DNA of 64,000 nucleotides from Sodiomyces alkalinus F11 (GCF_003711515.1 NW_021167079.1:4536677-4600676), one strand, 5' to 3'; counted from the first letter of the stretch, positions 19,208-31,800 are shown. The notes: generated from the letters alone by a model not told the origin. Made by a program: numbers and translations.

Positions 19208-19808
19208 ATAAGAGAAGAAAGAGTCAAGACAGGGCAAATAGAGAATAGAACATAAGCGATAGACCATGGTCCATGGGCCATATCATGCACGATATCTGTA
19301 TCATATCACATCATTCAATGATTCAAGAAACTGCGAAATAATTTTGCTGATCCGCAGATATCTGCAGTGCGCCGAGTCATAGAACCGACGGTGATAGAAA
19401 GTGACGGACAAAATGTTATCTCTGTCGGATGCGGACCTGAAGTTGAAGGAGACACAGAGATGAACGAGATAGGGGCACTTTGGGGGGCAAGATAGGGGTT
19501 CGGGGAGCTCGGTCGGGACATGGATATAACGGAATCGGATCAGTTGTTACTCCGATGTAGTAATACATGTACACCCCGTCGTGTCATTGCCGCTAAGAAC
19601 ATCCAATGACGTAATGTGGAGCCTTCAGACAATACGTAATCAATCACTCATTTCCCATATTCCGAACTTCCGACTGTCCGACTTTCCGATTCCGATTCCG
19701 ATTCCGATCCCGGTTCCTCGTCCCGCTTCCTCTCTTTCTATCCGCATCCGAATTGGACGTCACACGGCGCAATACATCATCATCATAACGACTCTCCGTC
19801 TTCTCCGG
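19208..19808. promoter_or_regulatory. IDO 3' region / regulator promoter
   Basis: Between IDO and the downstream transcription factor, both on the plus strand. It has one TACATGTA site (19564) and a short GATTCC tandem at about 19685-19707. The frame before ATG 19809 is open but low in family signal. No other gene is seen. Confidence 0.5.
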
Positions 19809-22707
19809 ATGAAAAGGTCGTCTAGGTCGATGAACGAAGATGAAGCCGAACCACCGGTGCGGGCACGCGTTTCCAACGCCTGCGACACCTGCAAGGCGAG
19901 GAAAGGTGAGAGATCGAATATCCGAATATGAATAATGAACCCCTGACTGAGCTGGAGCCTGCATGTCACATGTGGACTCTGGAGCACCGCGAAATATTGG
20001 AAATATTGACGGTTCCAAGTGAAATGCGACGGCAACGTCCCCTGCGCTTACTGTGCCCGTCGCCAACGGGGCTCTTCTTGTCACTATTCCCCCCAGACCC
20101 GACGACGGACTACCGTCCCCCGAGCTACCGCCACGCCTGAATCTTCCGTGAGGACCAGGACACCTGATCGCCTCAGCCGTCGGGACCTTGATCTCTCCCC
20201 GGCGACGACGACTTTTCATCCCGGCCCAAGTGAACGTGAACCTCACCATCGTGTAGCTACGCCAGCGTCTTCTCAAGCTACTACCCACGTTCATACTCAT
20301 GCGCGGGAGTCGCTGGGCGACGAGGAGACGGATGTGCCCCGGGAAGCCCGTCTGCTTCGGGACGGTCAGGGGAAGTTGAGTATGTAGCCAGTATCCCCTC
20401 AGAGGGCTGACAGCTTTCCCACGCCCCCCCTTTTTTTTTTCTTTTTCTGTTTTCTTTTTCTTTTTCTTTTCTTTGTCGACTGATGTATCATCTAGTTTTC
20501 ATCGGCGACTGTGCCCCGTTGTCGTTCTTCCAAAGTGTACGGCAGCTTATTACCAGCAGGGTCGATCCCAACGCCTTTGCTCACCAGACCGGCCGCTTCT
20601 CCGGTCCAGACACCTCGTTGTCGAGACCACCCGCTGAGCCCTACACTTCTCCGCCTGCTCTCCACCATAACACCATCGCCTCTGCTGTGGCAAGCTATTC
20701 TGCTGTGGTTTGTTGGAAAACTCCGGGCCCGAACCTCCCAAACTCCAGTGCCCCTGAAAGTCGAGTTCTGAGAATAGCTCACGTGCATCATTGCTAACTT
20801 GAACTTCATGTTGGCAAAGACAAGCGGCATCGTCGACCTCTTCCCCCACCCTCGTCTCGTGGACGACATCTCCATCTGGTCCAGTCAGGCGCAGGCAGCC
20901 CGTCTCAGCGACATCTCATCGGCCGTCAATTACCTGGTCCTCTCCATTGGCTATCAGCCCACTCAAGAATCGCTTGCCTTTGCCTACTTCGACTACGCCA
21001 GGGGGAATGCCCTCGCCAACCTCAGCGGCAACCTCACCATTCCGACTATTCAGGCTTTTATTCTCATCACGCTCTACATGCTGGGGTCATGTCAGACCAA
21101 CGGCGCCTTTGTCTTTTTCGGTATGAGCCGAACTCCCAAGTCTTTCACTTACCAGACACTGACTAATAATAATTCAATTTGCCTTGTCGTTTTAAAGGCA
21201 TCGCTGTCAGAGCGGCTTACTCCATAGGCATACATCGGACAGAGATCAATGCCCGGTTCGGCTCGGAAACGCAACACCAACGGTACGTTCCATGTCATTG
21301 TCCCAGCATAGCAACTCAGCCTCCCACCTGACATGACACTTCTAGTGATCGTCTGTGGAAGAGCCTCCGAGTCTTGGACCTTTTCCTGAGCACCTCCATG
21401 GGCCGCCCCCCCGCCACCTCAGACGTCGACTGCACCGTTCCCTACGGAGCAGCCGACGAGAACGGGGTCGAGCATTTCGACACCCTCAACGCCTCGGTCC
21501 AGATCTTCCTCATCACCGAGGAGATCGTCGTCGAGGTATATTCGCGGAAGAAGATCTCGTACCAGCTCACCGAGGGCATCTCTCGTCGCCTACGTGAATG
21601 GGCCGTTCAGTGGCTGCCAAGACTGCGGAACGTCGTCGCCGTTGCACCCGCCGATGATAACCCTGGGAGCACGACGGGGGCTTGCCAGGTTATGTGCTCT
21701 TACTTTTATGGTCCGTAATTCGCTTCCCCTTCCCCCTTCCCCCTTTTCTTTTCATTTTCGTTTTTTTCTCTTAATAATCCCTTCTGCAGCCGTCATTCTG
21801 GTGTCGAGGCCCTTTCTGATGTTTGAGATGCACAAACGCCTGTCTGGGGACCTACCTCGACATGGACATCCCGCCAGCCATAATGACGGTGCACACTCCA
21901 GCGTCCGGTCGAAACTGGCCGATGCCTGCATTGATTCTGCGAGCTTCATGGTTGAGCATGTGGCCGATTTGATCGACAGAGGACATCTCCAGGGCCATAT
22001 GCCTTTGATAGTGTGAGTATCTACAATACGACCCAAGCTTCCCCTTCCCTTTAGTTTTCTTTCTTCTTCTTCTTCCCCCTCCCCTAACCCTAGCAAGATC
22101 TTGGCTCTTTGCCGCTTCCCTAGTCCTAGGCATCGGCCTCCTCGGATCCTTCGGCCGAATATTAGAAAAATACACGCGCAAGTGCATCCAATCTCTCGAA
22201 CACTTTTCCAAAAACGACACCAACGCCGCGCAGTACGCCCTCATCGCCAAGTCCCTCCTCGCCTCGGCCCTCGGCTTCCTGGAGAAGAGGGAACTCGACG
22301 AGAGGCAGCGGAGAACCGAGAGCTCCTCCCAGCTCTTCGGCCTCGTTCCCCGTGATGGCCAGGAATGCGGGCCCAGGCCCGTGTCGCAGTCCCCGTCGCA
22401 GTCCCAGTCACAATCGCAGCAGCAGTGGTCGAGGCATGATTCGCCCGCGGACCGACGCGCTTCGGTAGTTGGCAGGGCCGCTGCCGCCTCCTCTGGGACG
22501 GGGTACCTGGGCTTGGATACGCCTCCGTTTGGGGACATGATTACGGGGTTTCTGGGGCTGCCGAATTCGCTACCCCGAACCCCCAGTCTGTCTTCGTTTT
22601 CGATGGAGGGGAGGATGGATGGCGGAGGTGATGCTTCGTTTAATGACTTTAATCTGTTCCAATTGTTGGACGGGGGAGGTCACATTGATCTGGGTCCTTA
22701 CATGTGA
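19809..22707 (+). CDS. Zn2Cys6 transcription factor, eight exons
   Basis: Exons 19809-19905, 20020-20379, 20496-20707, 20820-21120, 21198-21282, 21346-21710, 21790-22012 and 22098-22707 give 750 aa. The binuclear zinc cluster is at residues 25-53 (C-x2-C-x6-C-x5-C-x2-C-x8-C) and is completed only by splicing exon 1 to exon 2. Residues after about 150 form the fungal middle-homology domain (I-F-I-G-D-C-A-P-L-S-F, T-S-G-I-V-D-L-F, A-F-I-L-I-T-L-Y-M-L-G-S, I-A-V-R-A-A-Y-S-I-G-I-H-R, S-M-G-R-P-P-A-T-S-D). The C-terminus has Gln/Ser repeats and an acidic Phe/Leu-rich end, possibly an activation region. Two splice sites are unusual: donor GTCCGT of intron 6, and the last acceptor (CAAG at 22097), chosen because it restores L-I-V-S-W-L-F. 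It is a nuclear regulator of unknown targets. Next to IDO, but a link is unproven. Confidence 0.9.
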
Positions 22708-23066
22708 TGGACTAGGGAGTGAAGATGGTTACTCTGCAAAAAGGGGTTCGTGAGGTAAAAGCGGCTGGGGGAAAAAAAAAAGGGGGTGGGGGACTGCTCA
22801 AAACGTTGAGGAATGTGCTTAGATATCCCATTCCTAAGCCATAGGGGCCAAGTCAGGAGCACACATGCACAGAACAGAGAACAGAATCACTGGCAACAGT
22901 TGAGGACATAAGTTGAGAGACGTGGGAATCCAGTAATAGGAAGGGATAAAGTGTTTGCTCGCTACCACGACGCCTAGCAACCTGACCTCTAAGACTGTAT
23001 AAGATGAGACCGAGAACTGATTCAATTCCTCCTCCTGCCTCTCCCCAAACGTCAAGGTGACAGCAA
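22708..23066. other. Convergent 3' intergenic region
   Basis: Between the regulator and the HET-like gene, which converge. It includes a short G/A tract at about 22770-22790. No gene is seen. Confidence 0.5.
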
Positions 23067-24536
23067 TCACGGACCCAAGGGCCGGGACTTCATCACAGCA
23101 TATGACGATCCGTTTGCTTTGCTTCTCGTCATCTTTTCTTCCCCTTTGCTCCCGTCATCTCCGGGACCCGCATCCTCTTCATCAGACGTGTTGTCATCGT
23201 TGTTGGCGTCGTCGTCCTTCGGGTGGCTGGGCAGATCAAAGGAGATGGAGGTGCGAGGCCGGCGCTCCGTCGACATCTCCCTGCCGCTCACCGAGCGGTA
23301 ACGCAGGTGGCGCGTGGTCCGGGCACGGCGTTTGCCTTTGGGGTCGTCTTCCTCGTCTTCGTCGTCGTCGTCGTCGTCGTGTTCGTCGTCGGACTCCCCG
23401 TCAGGACCTATACGTTCGGTCGTCATCATGGACGAGGCGTCTATTGAACGTGCCCGGGAATGGCTATGCGGCGAAAGACCATCATCGTCGTCGTCGTCGT
23501 CGTCGTCATCGTCGTCGTTATTATTGTTGTTGTTATCATCGCCGTCGCGGTTGGCAGTGGTGGTCCCCGACCCATCCGGAGAAGACGTATACGAAATATG
23601 CCGCTGCGTCTTTCGAGCCCGGGCCTTGCTGCCGGTGGTAGCGCTCGGGGAAGAGGCATGGCGCGACGACGACTCGCCCCCCTCGTCGACGACGAGATGA
23701 ACGGCGCGGCGGCCGCGGCCGCGGCGCTTGAAATTGGCATTCAGCGCCGAGTCGACGGCGGTCTTGCCAGTGCAGGCGGCGACAATGTCGCGCTTGAGGC
23801 GCATGTGGCCCTCGACCTCGAGGTCCTCGGCGTGGTTGACGCAGACCTCGTCGACCCAGAGGACGGTGAAGGGGCGCTTGCGGGCGCGGTCGCGGATGGC
23901 GAGCAGGGCGTCGTACAGGCCGACGTGGACGCTGGCGCGCAGGCCGTTGAGGTGCATGGGGCGGAGGTCGTCGCCGGGTTCGTACTTGAGCATCTGGAAG
24001 GGCACCTCGTGCAGGTCGGCGTGGAAGAGGAGCGTCTCGAGGGGCTCGTCGGCGGACACGGCGGAGAAGACGAGGAGGAGGCGGATGAACTTGGGCCAGC
24101 GGATGTGGCCGTACCGGAAGGGAGGGGCGGCGGCGAGGGAGGCCGACGGGTTCGGGTCGAAGGCGTCCCCGATGGTGATGGCGAAGTCGCCGCCCAGGCG
24201 GAGGATGCAGTACTTCTCGAGGGTCGGGGGGAGGGAGGGGGTCGCCAACAGCGAGTCGGGAGGCTGCTGCGACGCGATCTTACCCGTCGTTGTGGCGTCC
24301 CCGTCCCCGTCCCCGTCCCCTTCGGCACCAGAGACCTTGATGATGGGGGTAGACGAAGCGCCGCCGTCGGGAGAGCTGGCACCGGAGCCATCCTTGTCTT
24401 TTCCATTCTCCTTGTGGTGGTGCTTCGATCGCAAGGCGGCGACTTTGTGTAACGTGTGGGAGATGCCGAGGCGCTTTTTCAGGAGGTTTAGCCCGTGGCC
24501 GTGGCCTTGAACTTGGGTGGCAGTAGATTGCGACAT
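23067..24536 (-). CDS. Acidic protein with divergent HET-like domain
   Basis: Single exon, 489 aa. Residues about 95-260 hold a degenerate HET-like core: H-L-N-G followed by V-H-V-G-L-Y-D-A-L-L-A-I-R-D, then V-L-W-V-D-E-V-C-V-N-H-A-E-D, which mirrors the l-W-I-D-a-l-C-I-N-Q motif of fungal heterokaryon-incompatibility (HET) proteins. The first HET motif (S-Y-x-W-G) is reduced to M-L-K-Y-E-P-G-D, and the Q of I-N-Q is His. The C-terminal half is disordered-looking: Ser/Arg-rich parts, an Asn run, several Asp runs (one of 12) and K/R patches. No transmembrane segment is seen. HET proteins trigger cell death on non-self fusion, but this relaxed copy may do something else. A (GGTCA)7 tandem lies just upstream of its start. 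Confidence 0.7.
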   Translation of the reverse strand: MSQSTATQVQGHGHGLNLLKKRLGISHTLHKVAALRSKHHHKENGKDKDGSGASSPDGGASSTPIIKVSGAEGDGDGDGDATTTGKIASQQPPDSLLATPSLPPTLEKYCILRLGGDFAITIGDAFDPNPSASLAAAPPFRYGHIRWPKFIRLLLVFSAVSADEPLETLLFHADLHEVPFQMLKYEPGDDLRPMHLNGLRASVHVGLYDALLAIRDRARKRPFTVLWVDEVCVNHAEDLEVEGHMRLKRDIVAACTGKTAVDSALNANFKRRGRGRRAVHLVVDEGGESSSRHASSPSATTGSKARARKTQRHISYTSSPDGSGTTTANRDGDDNNNNNNDDDDDDDDDDDDGLSPHSHSRARSIDASSMMTTERIGPDGESDDEHDDDDDDEDEEDDPKGKRRARTTRHLRYRSVSGREMSTERRPRTSISFDLPSHPKDDDANNDDNTSDEEDAGPGDDGSKGEEKMTRSKANGSSYAVMKSRPLGP

Positions 24537-24560
24537 TGTCGATGTTGATAGGTTGATCTT

Positions 24561-24595
24561 TGACCTGACCTGACCTGACCTGACCTGACCTGACC
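24561..24595. repeat. (TGACC)7 pentamer tandem repeat
   Basis: Seven perfect copies of TGACC (GGTCA on the coding strand) ending 25 bp upstream of the HET-like start codon, so within its probable 5' leader. Length-variable in principle. Confidence 0.95.
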
Positions 24596-25961
24596 GTTTG
24601 GGCTAAGACCTCTGTAGACTGCTAGGGGAGTGGCAATAGAAGCGGACAGTAGCCATTGAACGAGATGGGGAGCAGATGGAATGGAAGGGAGGTTGTAGAA
24701 TGGGATGAATGACGTCGATCCAGGATGCTGGAGAAGCTTAGAGTGCCAGTTGGGGGGGTGCCAAGCACTCAGTGCTATTTGTAGGGGGCTGGAGAGCCTT
24801 GTCTTGTGATAGCAGTGCAGGGCCAAGAAAGACCAGAGGAAGAGGCAAAGAGGAGAAATGAGTCCGGAGCAAAAGAAGGGTACGCTGGCTGAACCAGAAG
24901 CCCAGGACCCAGACGAGCGGACTACTAATAAGCGGTCAGAGACCGTTTTGGACCCAAGAAGAAAGCCTGGGCAGAAGAAAGGGGGGTCCGAGGAGTGAAG
25001 CAAAGGGACGATAAATAACGAGGGGGAGAGAGAGAGAAAGAGAGGGTGATGGAATGCCCCCCTCCCTTCTTCCGTACCTATACTGGGCTATCAGAAAAAG
25101 GGCTTGATTACCCTCTCGCACGTAATCTGGTGACTAAAGGCTGCATGTGGATTCGACACTCAACTGGTCGGGGCAGGGGGAGTGGTGGGGGATCCATGGG
25201 GTGCACTACCTTGGCGTCCAAGAAAACATAAGAGCGTTCATCATCTTGACGATGGCGGTCTGACCACGTTATTCAAGGAATAAGGGGGCCGAAGTGGGCT
25301 TCGGAGGCTTGGCTACTTGGCTTTTCGCCTTGGCTGTTCCATACGGCCCAGAAAGGAAAGGAACAAGGGCAATCGAATTGATTAATAATCCCAAGGAAGA
25401 GTCAGTCCAGTCGTTATACGAAGAAGCTTTTCCAACCTTTAATCTACACGTAGGAGACGAGATGCAGATGAAGTCGAATTAAGGCCAAGAGTCAACATGA
25501 ACGTTAGATGTATTTTCCGCGGGATAGCCGCCTCACCCAATGACTGATTGACTGACTGGTCAAGGTTCATGTTCCATTTAATCTTCAATGTTTTTATTGA
25601 TCGCAGGTTCGAGAAGCTCGGAAAAGTTCGACTGCGCTGCCGCTGCCGTCCGTTCCGACCCGATCGACCGCTTTTGGACGGACTGCCCTCGGCTGACACC
25701 CCTGGCCAACCACGTGCATTATTAGCAGAAAAGTACACTAGCTAAACAACCAGTTGTTTGGGAATCATGTGACCCGGGTCTGGCCTCTTATCGCTTTACA
25801 TTATGCGCTGTAGCGCTGGAGCTGGCAGACGGGAGAAGACGTGTCTGACTCGGTGTTAGTCCTCGTTGACACAGTTTGCAGCAAGGCGAATATTTCAAGT
25901 CTTAATTCTATTCGACAAAGCCAGGCCACGCATTTACGTAAATTTCGGATTCAATTACCTA

Positions 25962-25964
<3 letters not shown>

Positions 25965-26003
<39 letters not shown>
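25965..26003. repeat. (TC)n microsatellite
   Basis: A run of about 19 TC dinucleotides in intergenic DNA. Confidence 0.95.
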
Positions 26004-26005
<2 letters not shown>

Positions 26006-26949
26006 ATACCCATACCTCGTATAGATATAGGTTACAGGTACATATATGCTTGGGGACTGGAGGTTTGACTCGAGGTCAAACCGGCATATTGCGTCTTTTA
26101 AGCCGGACAATTATAGACGACGTGATCTTATCTTCCAATGTTTACTACTTCGGACAGCAAGAGCCATAGAAGAAATGAAATGAAAATAAAACAAAATTCC
26201 CCAGGAAAACGAATCGGTAATTACATGCACACATCATCGACGTTGGGACATCCTGGAAGCGTCGTGAAAAAACATGAACGCATCAGATGGGATCACGATT
26301 CACGGATGGGTCAATTCAGGCGTCGAGGCGAGGCAAGGACTTTGTCTTTTCCATACCCTACCACTGGTTTCTTTTTGTTCTTACTCCTGGAGCAAAATTG
26401 CGGCGGCCATCTGCCATCAAATCGCAGTTGAGACCTACATGTACTCAGTTCCCACGGCTCATTCTATGTTGATTTCATCATTGATGTCTCCTGCCAGCTT
26501 CAACACGAATTCCTGCTTTACAGTCTCACTCTCAGAGTCCAGTCTAGATTCCGGCGAGAATCAAGATGAGTGAAGCCGCGCCATCACAAGTTGAGACGAA
26601 GAGGGCATGCGGGTCCGGGGCCCGGGGCCCCAATACCAGTTGAGGAAATTACAGGCAGAGGGGAGAATCGTGAATGAGGCGACTCACGATGACCGGCCCC
26701 TCTAGTCACCCGACAACAGGGCGTTTCGACTAGGCCATCAAACGAATGTCTGGATATGGATAATCTCAGCTGGCTCAGTGCTGTGAAATTGTCATGTCAG
26801 GTGTCTCTTAGTATGCAGCTTCGATGTTCCGTGTCTCGCTTCTCTCGGATCGTGAAGATTTGATAGCTATCATGGTCTCACTTATTCCTTACTTGCCTTG
26901 CCTATTTTGAATCTCATACATCTTCTTCTGAAGAAGAACTAATGGCTGG

Positions 26950-27860
26950 GCAGTTCGACGTAACTAATAAGTTACAACTTGAACTTATAACAGTACAGAT
27001 AGTTAATGCTCGAGATAGTTAACGCTCGAATCCTCCCTCTACTCTCCTCTATCCCTTGAAGCCTCCTTCTAGCTAACCGGCGAACTCCTTATACTAGAAC
27101 GCCGTATACTATACTGGCTCCTAGTAGCCCGATCTAGCCACGGAGACTTCGCTAAGTACCACAACTAATTTAACCACAAAGACGTATATACGACTTGCTT
27201 ATATAGTAAAAATAAAACCCTAGCTTACCCCCTATTCTATAGGAAAGTCCGTGGACGGATAATTCTATAGATAGGCTACTACTAATACGTGGCGTAATAA
27301 CTCGGATTAGAATAGCCCTCCTTTATCTAACTAGTAATAACGACGAATTTCTATAATCGGATATATACCCGGTTCCCCCTTTATATCAAGGGAACCACGT
27401 AAAAAGATATCTCCCCTCCTGTAGATATCTGCGATAGCGACCTTATTACCTGAAATTAAGGCTAGTAGGTATTTAACGCCTCGCGGCCCCGTATACCACA
27501 CTCTCTCTTATACTCCCTAATCACCCTACCTCTTATTCTATATACCGCACGACCACCTTATAGAGTATATATTTTCTGGTTTTATATCTTCTTAGTCTAT
27601 TCTTAGTCTATATTTCGCTCTATTATACTATAGGCACACTATATCTAGCGTATAGAAATAATAGGTAGTAGTATTAGGCGTCCTTTACTCTTTCCAGAGA
27701 TATCCAGATATTAAAGAATACTACTACTACTACTCCCTCCACTCTCCGAGATATCTGGTGGAATACTTAGTCTTCTTTAGTTTAGAAATTACTATCTCAG
27801 TCTTATAAAGCGTGACCGTAGACTAGAACTGACAGGCAAATGCCGTCGTCAACCTTTTGG
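26950..27860 (+). mobile_element. RIP-mutated Tad1-like LINE 3' fragment
   Basis: An AT-rich island with TAG/TAA-rich frames. Around 27060-27255, read through stops, it gives R-I-L-Y-W-L-L-V-A-R-S, then H-G-D-F-A-K-Y-H, F-N-H-K-D, and a C-x-Y-S-K-N-K-T stretch. This matches the extreme C-terminus of Tad1-type non-LTR retrotransposon ORF2 proteins (after the RNase H part), which have L-L-A-A-R-S-G-H-G-D-F-A-x-Y-H and a Cys/His knuckle. The upstream reverse transcriptase and RNase H are missing, so this looks like a 5'-truncated copy later hit by RIP. The rest to 27860 would be 3' UTR. No poly-A tail or target duplication was identified. Confidence 0.6.
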
Positions 27861-28872
27861 TCAGTCTCAGTCTCAATGAACTATGGAGCGGCTCTTCCTC
27901 GGCGGGACCGCACGCAACCACATTCCTGGGACTTGGAAGTCTTCCATCTATGCCGACGTAAGAACCCAACCACTTAGACCTGTGAAGATAGAGTCTTCTA
28001 CCACGCTCTGCGCTATGAATCTTCCTAATATTATCTGTGCTGTCACTCCTGCTGGTTAAGAGTCAATCTCACTTACAAAGTCTAATATCCAGCATATTAC
28101 CTTGCCCCTTGACTTCATGTTTGCACTGCTTCATGCATATTGAGCGAGGCTGACGGCGTAAAACGACTCTGGTGTGCCGTGAAGCTCAGTTCTCTCCCCT
28201 CTGAATTCACGTTACCTCATCCTCAACCTCATCTTTGCTAAGAATGTGGATTTGACTCTCACATGCATATTATTGCGCTCCTTAGAGCATCGTGACACCC
28301 AAAACAACTCGTCAAGTCTCACGAGTAGAGCTAACGAACCATCTTAGCATGGGCTGGCCATGTTCCGTCTTTCCCTCACATGCAACCATTGTGATCAAAC
28401 TCGACGTAGAACGGACTTGCCACCCCAAGGGGCCCAGCCACCTCGAAACCCGCGATCCTAACCTAACAAGTGGATATCCGTGAATTCCAAAGCCGATGCG
28501 GCAGACAGCCACACAATTCGGACCAGCTTTATAGCACGGTGTCTCAGGACGGCCCATTGGCCGCCTTTTGACCTCGCCGTCATGTGTGAGAGAAGTCGGA
28601 CTGCAGGGAGACGAGGAAGGTCCATTCTCGTCATTCCACGCTGGGTCTCTGGCCAGTGATAATTCATGTTACGAAAGAAACACGAGGCTGGAGTACGCGA
28701 CGAGGACCCAATACCCCTGGATGTTCCTCCTCGCTGATCACATCATACATCTCACGATGCAAAACAACGATATATATGAGAACACCCGTTCCCCCTTTTT
28801 TTGTTGTCCCTCATGCGTAGTGTCGACTATCCCAAGGAACGCGGGCTTACAAGTTGAGGGATTCACGCCGCC
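27861..28872. promoter_or_regulatory. Upstream region of Pls-like gene
   Basis: About 1 kb between the LINE relic and the Pls-like gene. Two TTCATGTT words (28114, 28663) and a TATA-like element at 28771 are present. A frame of about 60 codons starting near 27880 has no recognisable family and is not called. Confidence 0.45.
28771..28778 (+). promoter_or_regulatory. TATA-like box of Pls-like gene
   Basis: TATATATG about 95-100 nt before ATG 28873, a usual fungal spacing. Position and composition are the only support. Confidence 0.35.
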
Positions 28873-31800
28873 ATGATGACAGAACATCTAGACGAACGAG
28901 TAGAGCTCGCAAAGGAGATGCTCAAGCTCTACAAGCTACCTCCTTCAGACGTCAAACACAGCGAGAAGTTTCAAACATGGGCGAGAACATCGCGTGTCGA
29001 AAGAGCTTGTCTTTTGTCCTCCATCCCTTCACTTCCTGAACCCTCTACTCGTCCCCTTCATCTGCTATCTCTGCTCCTCGACCTTCCTGGTCCTTGGCCT
29101 CTCCTCCCCCTGATCCAATGTTATAACCGTTTGTCACGAAACCTACCACAAGAGAAGCACAGCCCAGCATTCGAACGGCTCGTCAGGGGTACCGAGGAGG
29201 CTGTCAAGCGCTCTTACACATCACTGGGCCAGTTGATCATATGCAGTGAAGATGACATGGACCGTCCTGCCTTGCGCTCCACACGACCAAACGACTTCAT
29301 CTCACACCGTAACTTGAGTAACCTCGTCACCTCATTCGTCTTGCCCCTTGAACTTCAACCTGCCGCCGCGCCTAAGCCAATCGTCGCCATCGCTTTGCCA
29401 AACAGCCCCCTGAAGGCAGCTCTTACTATTGCTGTAGCCACCTACTACAAGGCTGTCCCCATCGACCCAACAGCACGGCCGGACGAGTTCCAAGCCGACA
29501 TCATCCAAGTCGGCGCACATTACGTCTTGACCAGCGCCGAAGAGTTCGAGAGACTTCAGTTGGCAGACTACTACAAGACTCAGCAGGATACCGCCTCTCT
29601 TCTTCTCGTGGAGGCAGATGGTGCATCTGACTCCATAGTCTTGCGAGGCACAGATGGCCATACTTTCTCTCTAACAACCGGCTGGCAGCCTACTCCGAAC
29701 CAAGCAGACGATGTCGCTATCATACATTTAAAAGGGGGCATCTGGGGAGCCAGAGAGTTAACACCATTCTCACTCCATACTCTCATCTCCCAAGCTGTTG
29801 AAGCTGTTCACGACTGGCAACTTACCCCTGACGATACCTGCCTTGGCATGACTGGTATTCACAGCCTGTACGTTTGTTCGCTCAACTCTTTCCCCCCCGT
29901 CTCCCTTCCCCTTACGCGTAATATGATCATGAATCGTCACTAAGTCTATCATCCCAGTGGAGGCTTGGTATGGAATGCTCTTGCCCCTGTCGTGTCCGGC
30001 GGATCGTCGATCTGCTGCCCATCTTTCGATGCAAACCTATTCTGGGATATGATCGAGGAGATCCAAATCCAACCCACCTGGTATCAAGCCTCGCCTTCTG
30101 CACATCACGTCATCCTTGAGAAAGGGCTGTTTCGCACCAAGTCTCTGCCGAGAAAGAAAATCCGACTGGCCTGCGTTACAGAGGGAGATGTGGCCCCCTC
30201 CTTGGAACGTCGACTACGGGCCACATTCCAATGCGTGGTGCTGCCGGGCCACGACGCCGAAAGGTGAGACCCAACTCAGTTGAGATCAAGATGTATCCCA
30301 CCGCACCGGCTATCGTTCCTGACACTTCCACATATCAGACCCATTCCATCCCCTCCGACATCCCTGTTCGGAGATAAATGTGATGACCTGAAGCTTGACG
30401 GCCCTACTCCTTGCCAAGTCGACACTCCCGTCTTGTCAAAGCCGACTATCACCACTATGCCAGAATCAGATCACTCGCCGTACAACAAAGATGGCTTCAT
30501 CAACGCGAGCCATCTCGATTATCTGGGCGATGAAGGGTACCTCTACGTTATGGGACGGGGCAAGGGCTTCATCAACCGAGGCAGTCAGCTCATCTCGCCA
30601 TTCGAGATCGAGAAGGCCATCATGTCGGCCGCCACGTCGACAACCTCGCTCATCAGTGGCCGGGTGGCCGACGCGCTGGCCTTCTCCGTCGCCCACGACG
30701 TGCTGAACGAAGTCCCAGCCGTGATCCTTGTCCCTTCTTCTTCCCCTGATCGTCCGCGGGTAGATATCAAAACCTTGCACGGGGCTTTGCGTCACTGCCT
30801 CGCGCAGTCCAAGTGGCCAGCCTTGATCGTCTACACGAATGACCTCCCCAGGAGAAACGGCAAAGTCCTTCGCATCAAGCTGGAAGAACGCCTGGCGCTT
30901 CCCGTTTTGACGGATAAGACCCCTTACTTGGCTCGACACTGGGAAGCGACTTGTCCTCCCGCCGATGCTGGCCTGTCTACGAGCATTCCGGCTTCGCAGT
31001 GTGGCATCGACAAGACCGCAATCATCTCGACCATGAGGTCTGTCGTTCCGGGTGGCTTTCAAGCTTGTATCAGAGCGAACCAGCAAGACGGTTACGTAGA
31101 GGCTTTTGTCGCTCCCAAGACGTTCGGCACCCCACCCCTTACCCCTGACTGGGTCAAGCATATCCGACGGCTCATGTTCCAGTCGATACACAACTACATG
31201 GTGCCGAATAACGTGCATCTTCTATCCGAGCCATTCCCGGAAGACCCCCTTGGCACGGTAGACGAAGATCGTCTCCAGGAGATGATGGACAGACTGCATG
31301 ACGCGCAAAAGAGCAGCCTGACCCTCTCCACGGAGGAACGGATCATCAACGCGTTTGCCCAGGTTCTGTCATGGGACCCGGGAAAGATCGACGCCGGAAC
31401 AGATTTCTTTTCTCTCGGAGGCGACTCCGTCAAGGCAAACGAGCTACTGACTGCCCTGCGAGCCGACTTCAACATCCACCTGCCGGCCGGACTCGTTTTC
31501 AACCACGGCACGGTCAAAGCCATCTCGACGTACATCGACGCCACTCTTCCCTCCTCTCCCGACGGTTCCAGAAGCGACCCCTTGCCGCAAGGAGGCTGCA
31601 CCGAGACCCGGAGTTCCACCAACAAGCTCCTCATGGCAGCCCAGCTCCTCCCGCTGGTGGTGTTCTATCCCATGCGCCGCGCCTTCCAGTGGACCGTCTT
31701 CCTGAGCTTCCTCAGCTACACGCGCTTCTGGCCCACGAACAACATAGTCTACGGCCGTTTCTTCAACCTCGTCCTGGCCATCACGCTGGCCTACATCGTC

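Larger units (their letters stand above)
24537..26949. other. Gene-poor region with simple repeats
   Basis: 2.4 kb without a supportable gene. It holds (TGACC)7 at 24561-24595, GA-rich DNA near 25025-25050, a (TC)n run at 25965-26003, one TACATGTA (26436) and three copies of the TTCATGTT word (25494, 25566, 26271). Reading frames are short and look random. Confidence 0.5.

Noticed and set aside
23460..24452. 330-codon plus-strand frame opposite the HET-like gene
   Set aside because: Low-complexity Val/Ala/Gly-rich antisense of acidic and Ser runs.
30264..30290. 27-nt intron 2 in the Pls-like gene
   Set aside because: Too short for a spliceosomal intron; the acceptor at 30338 gives 75 nt and a better fit to the adenylation domain.
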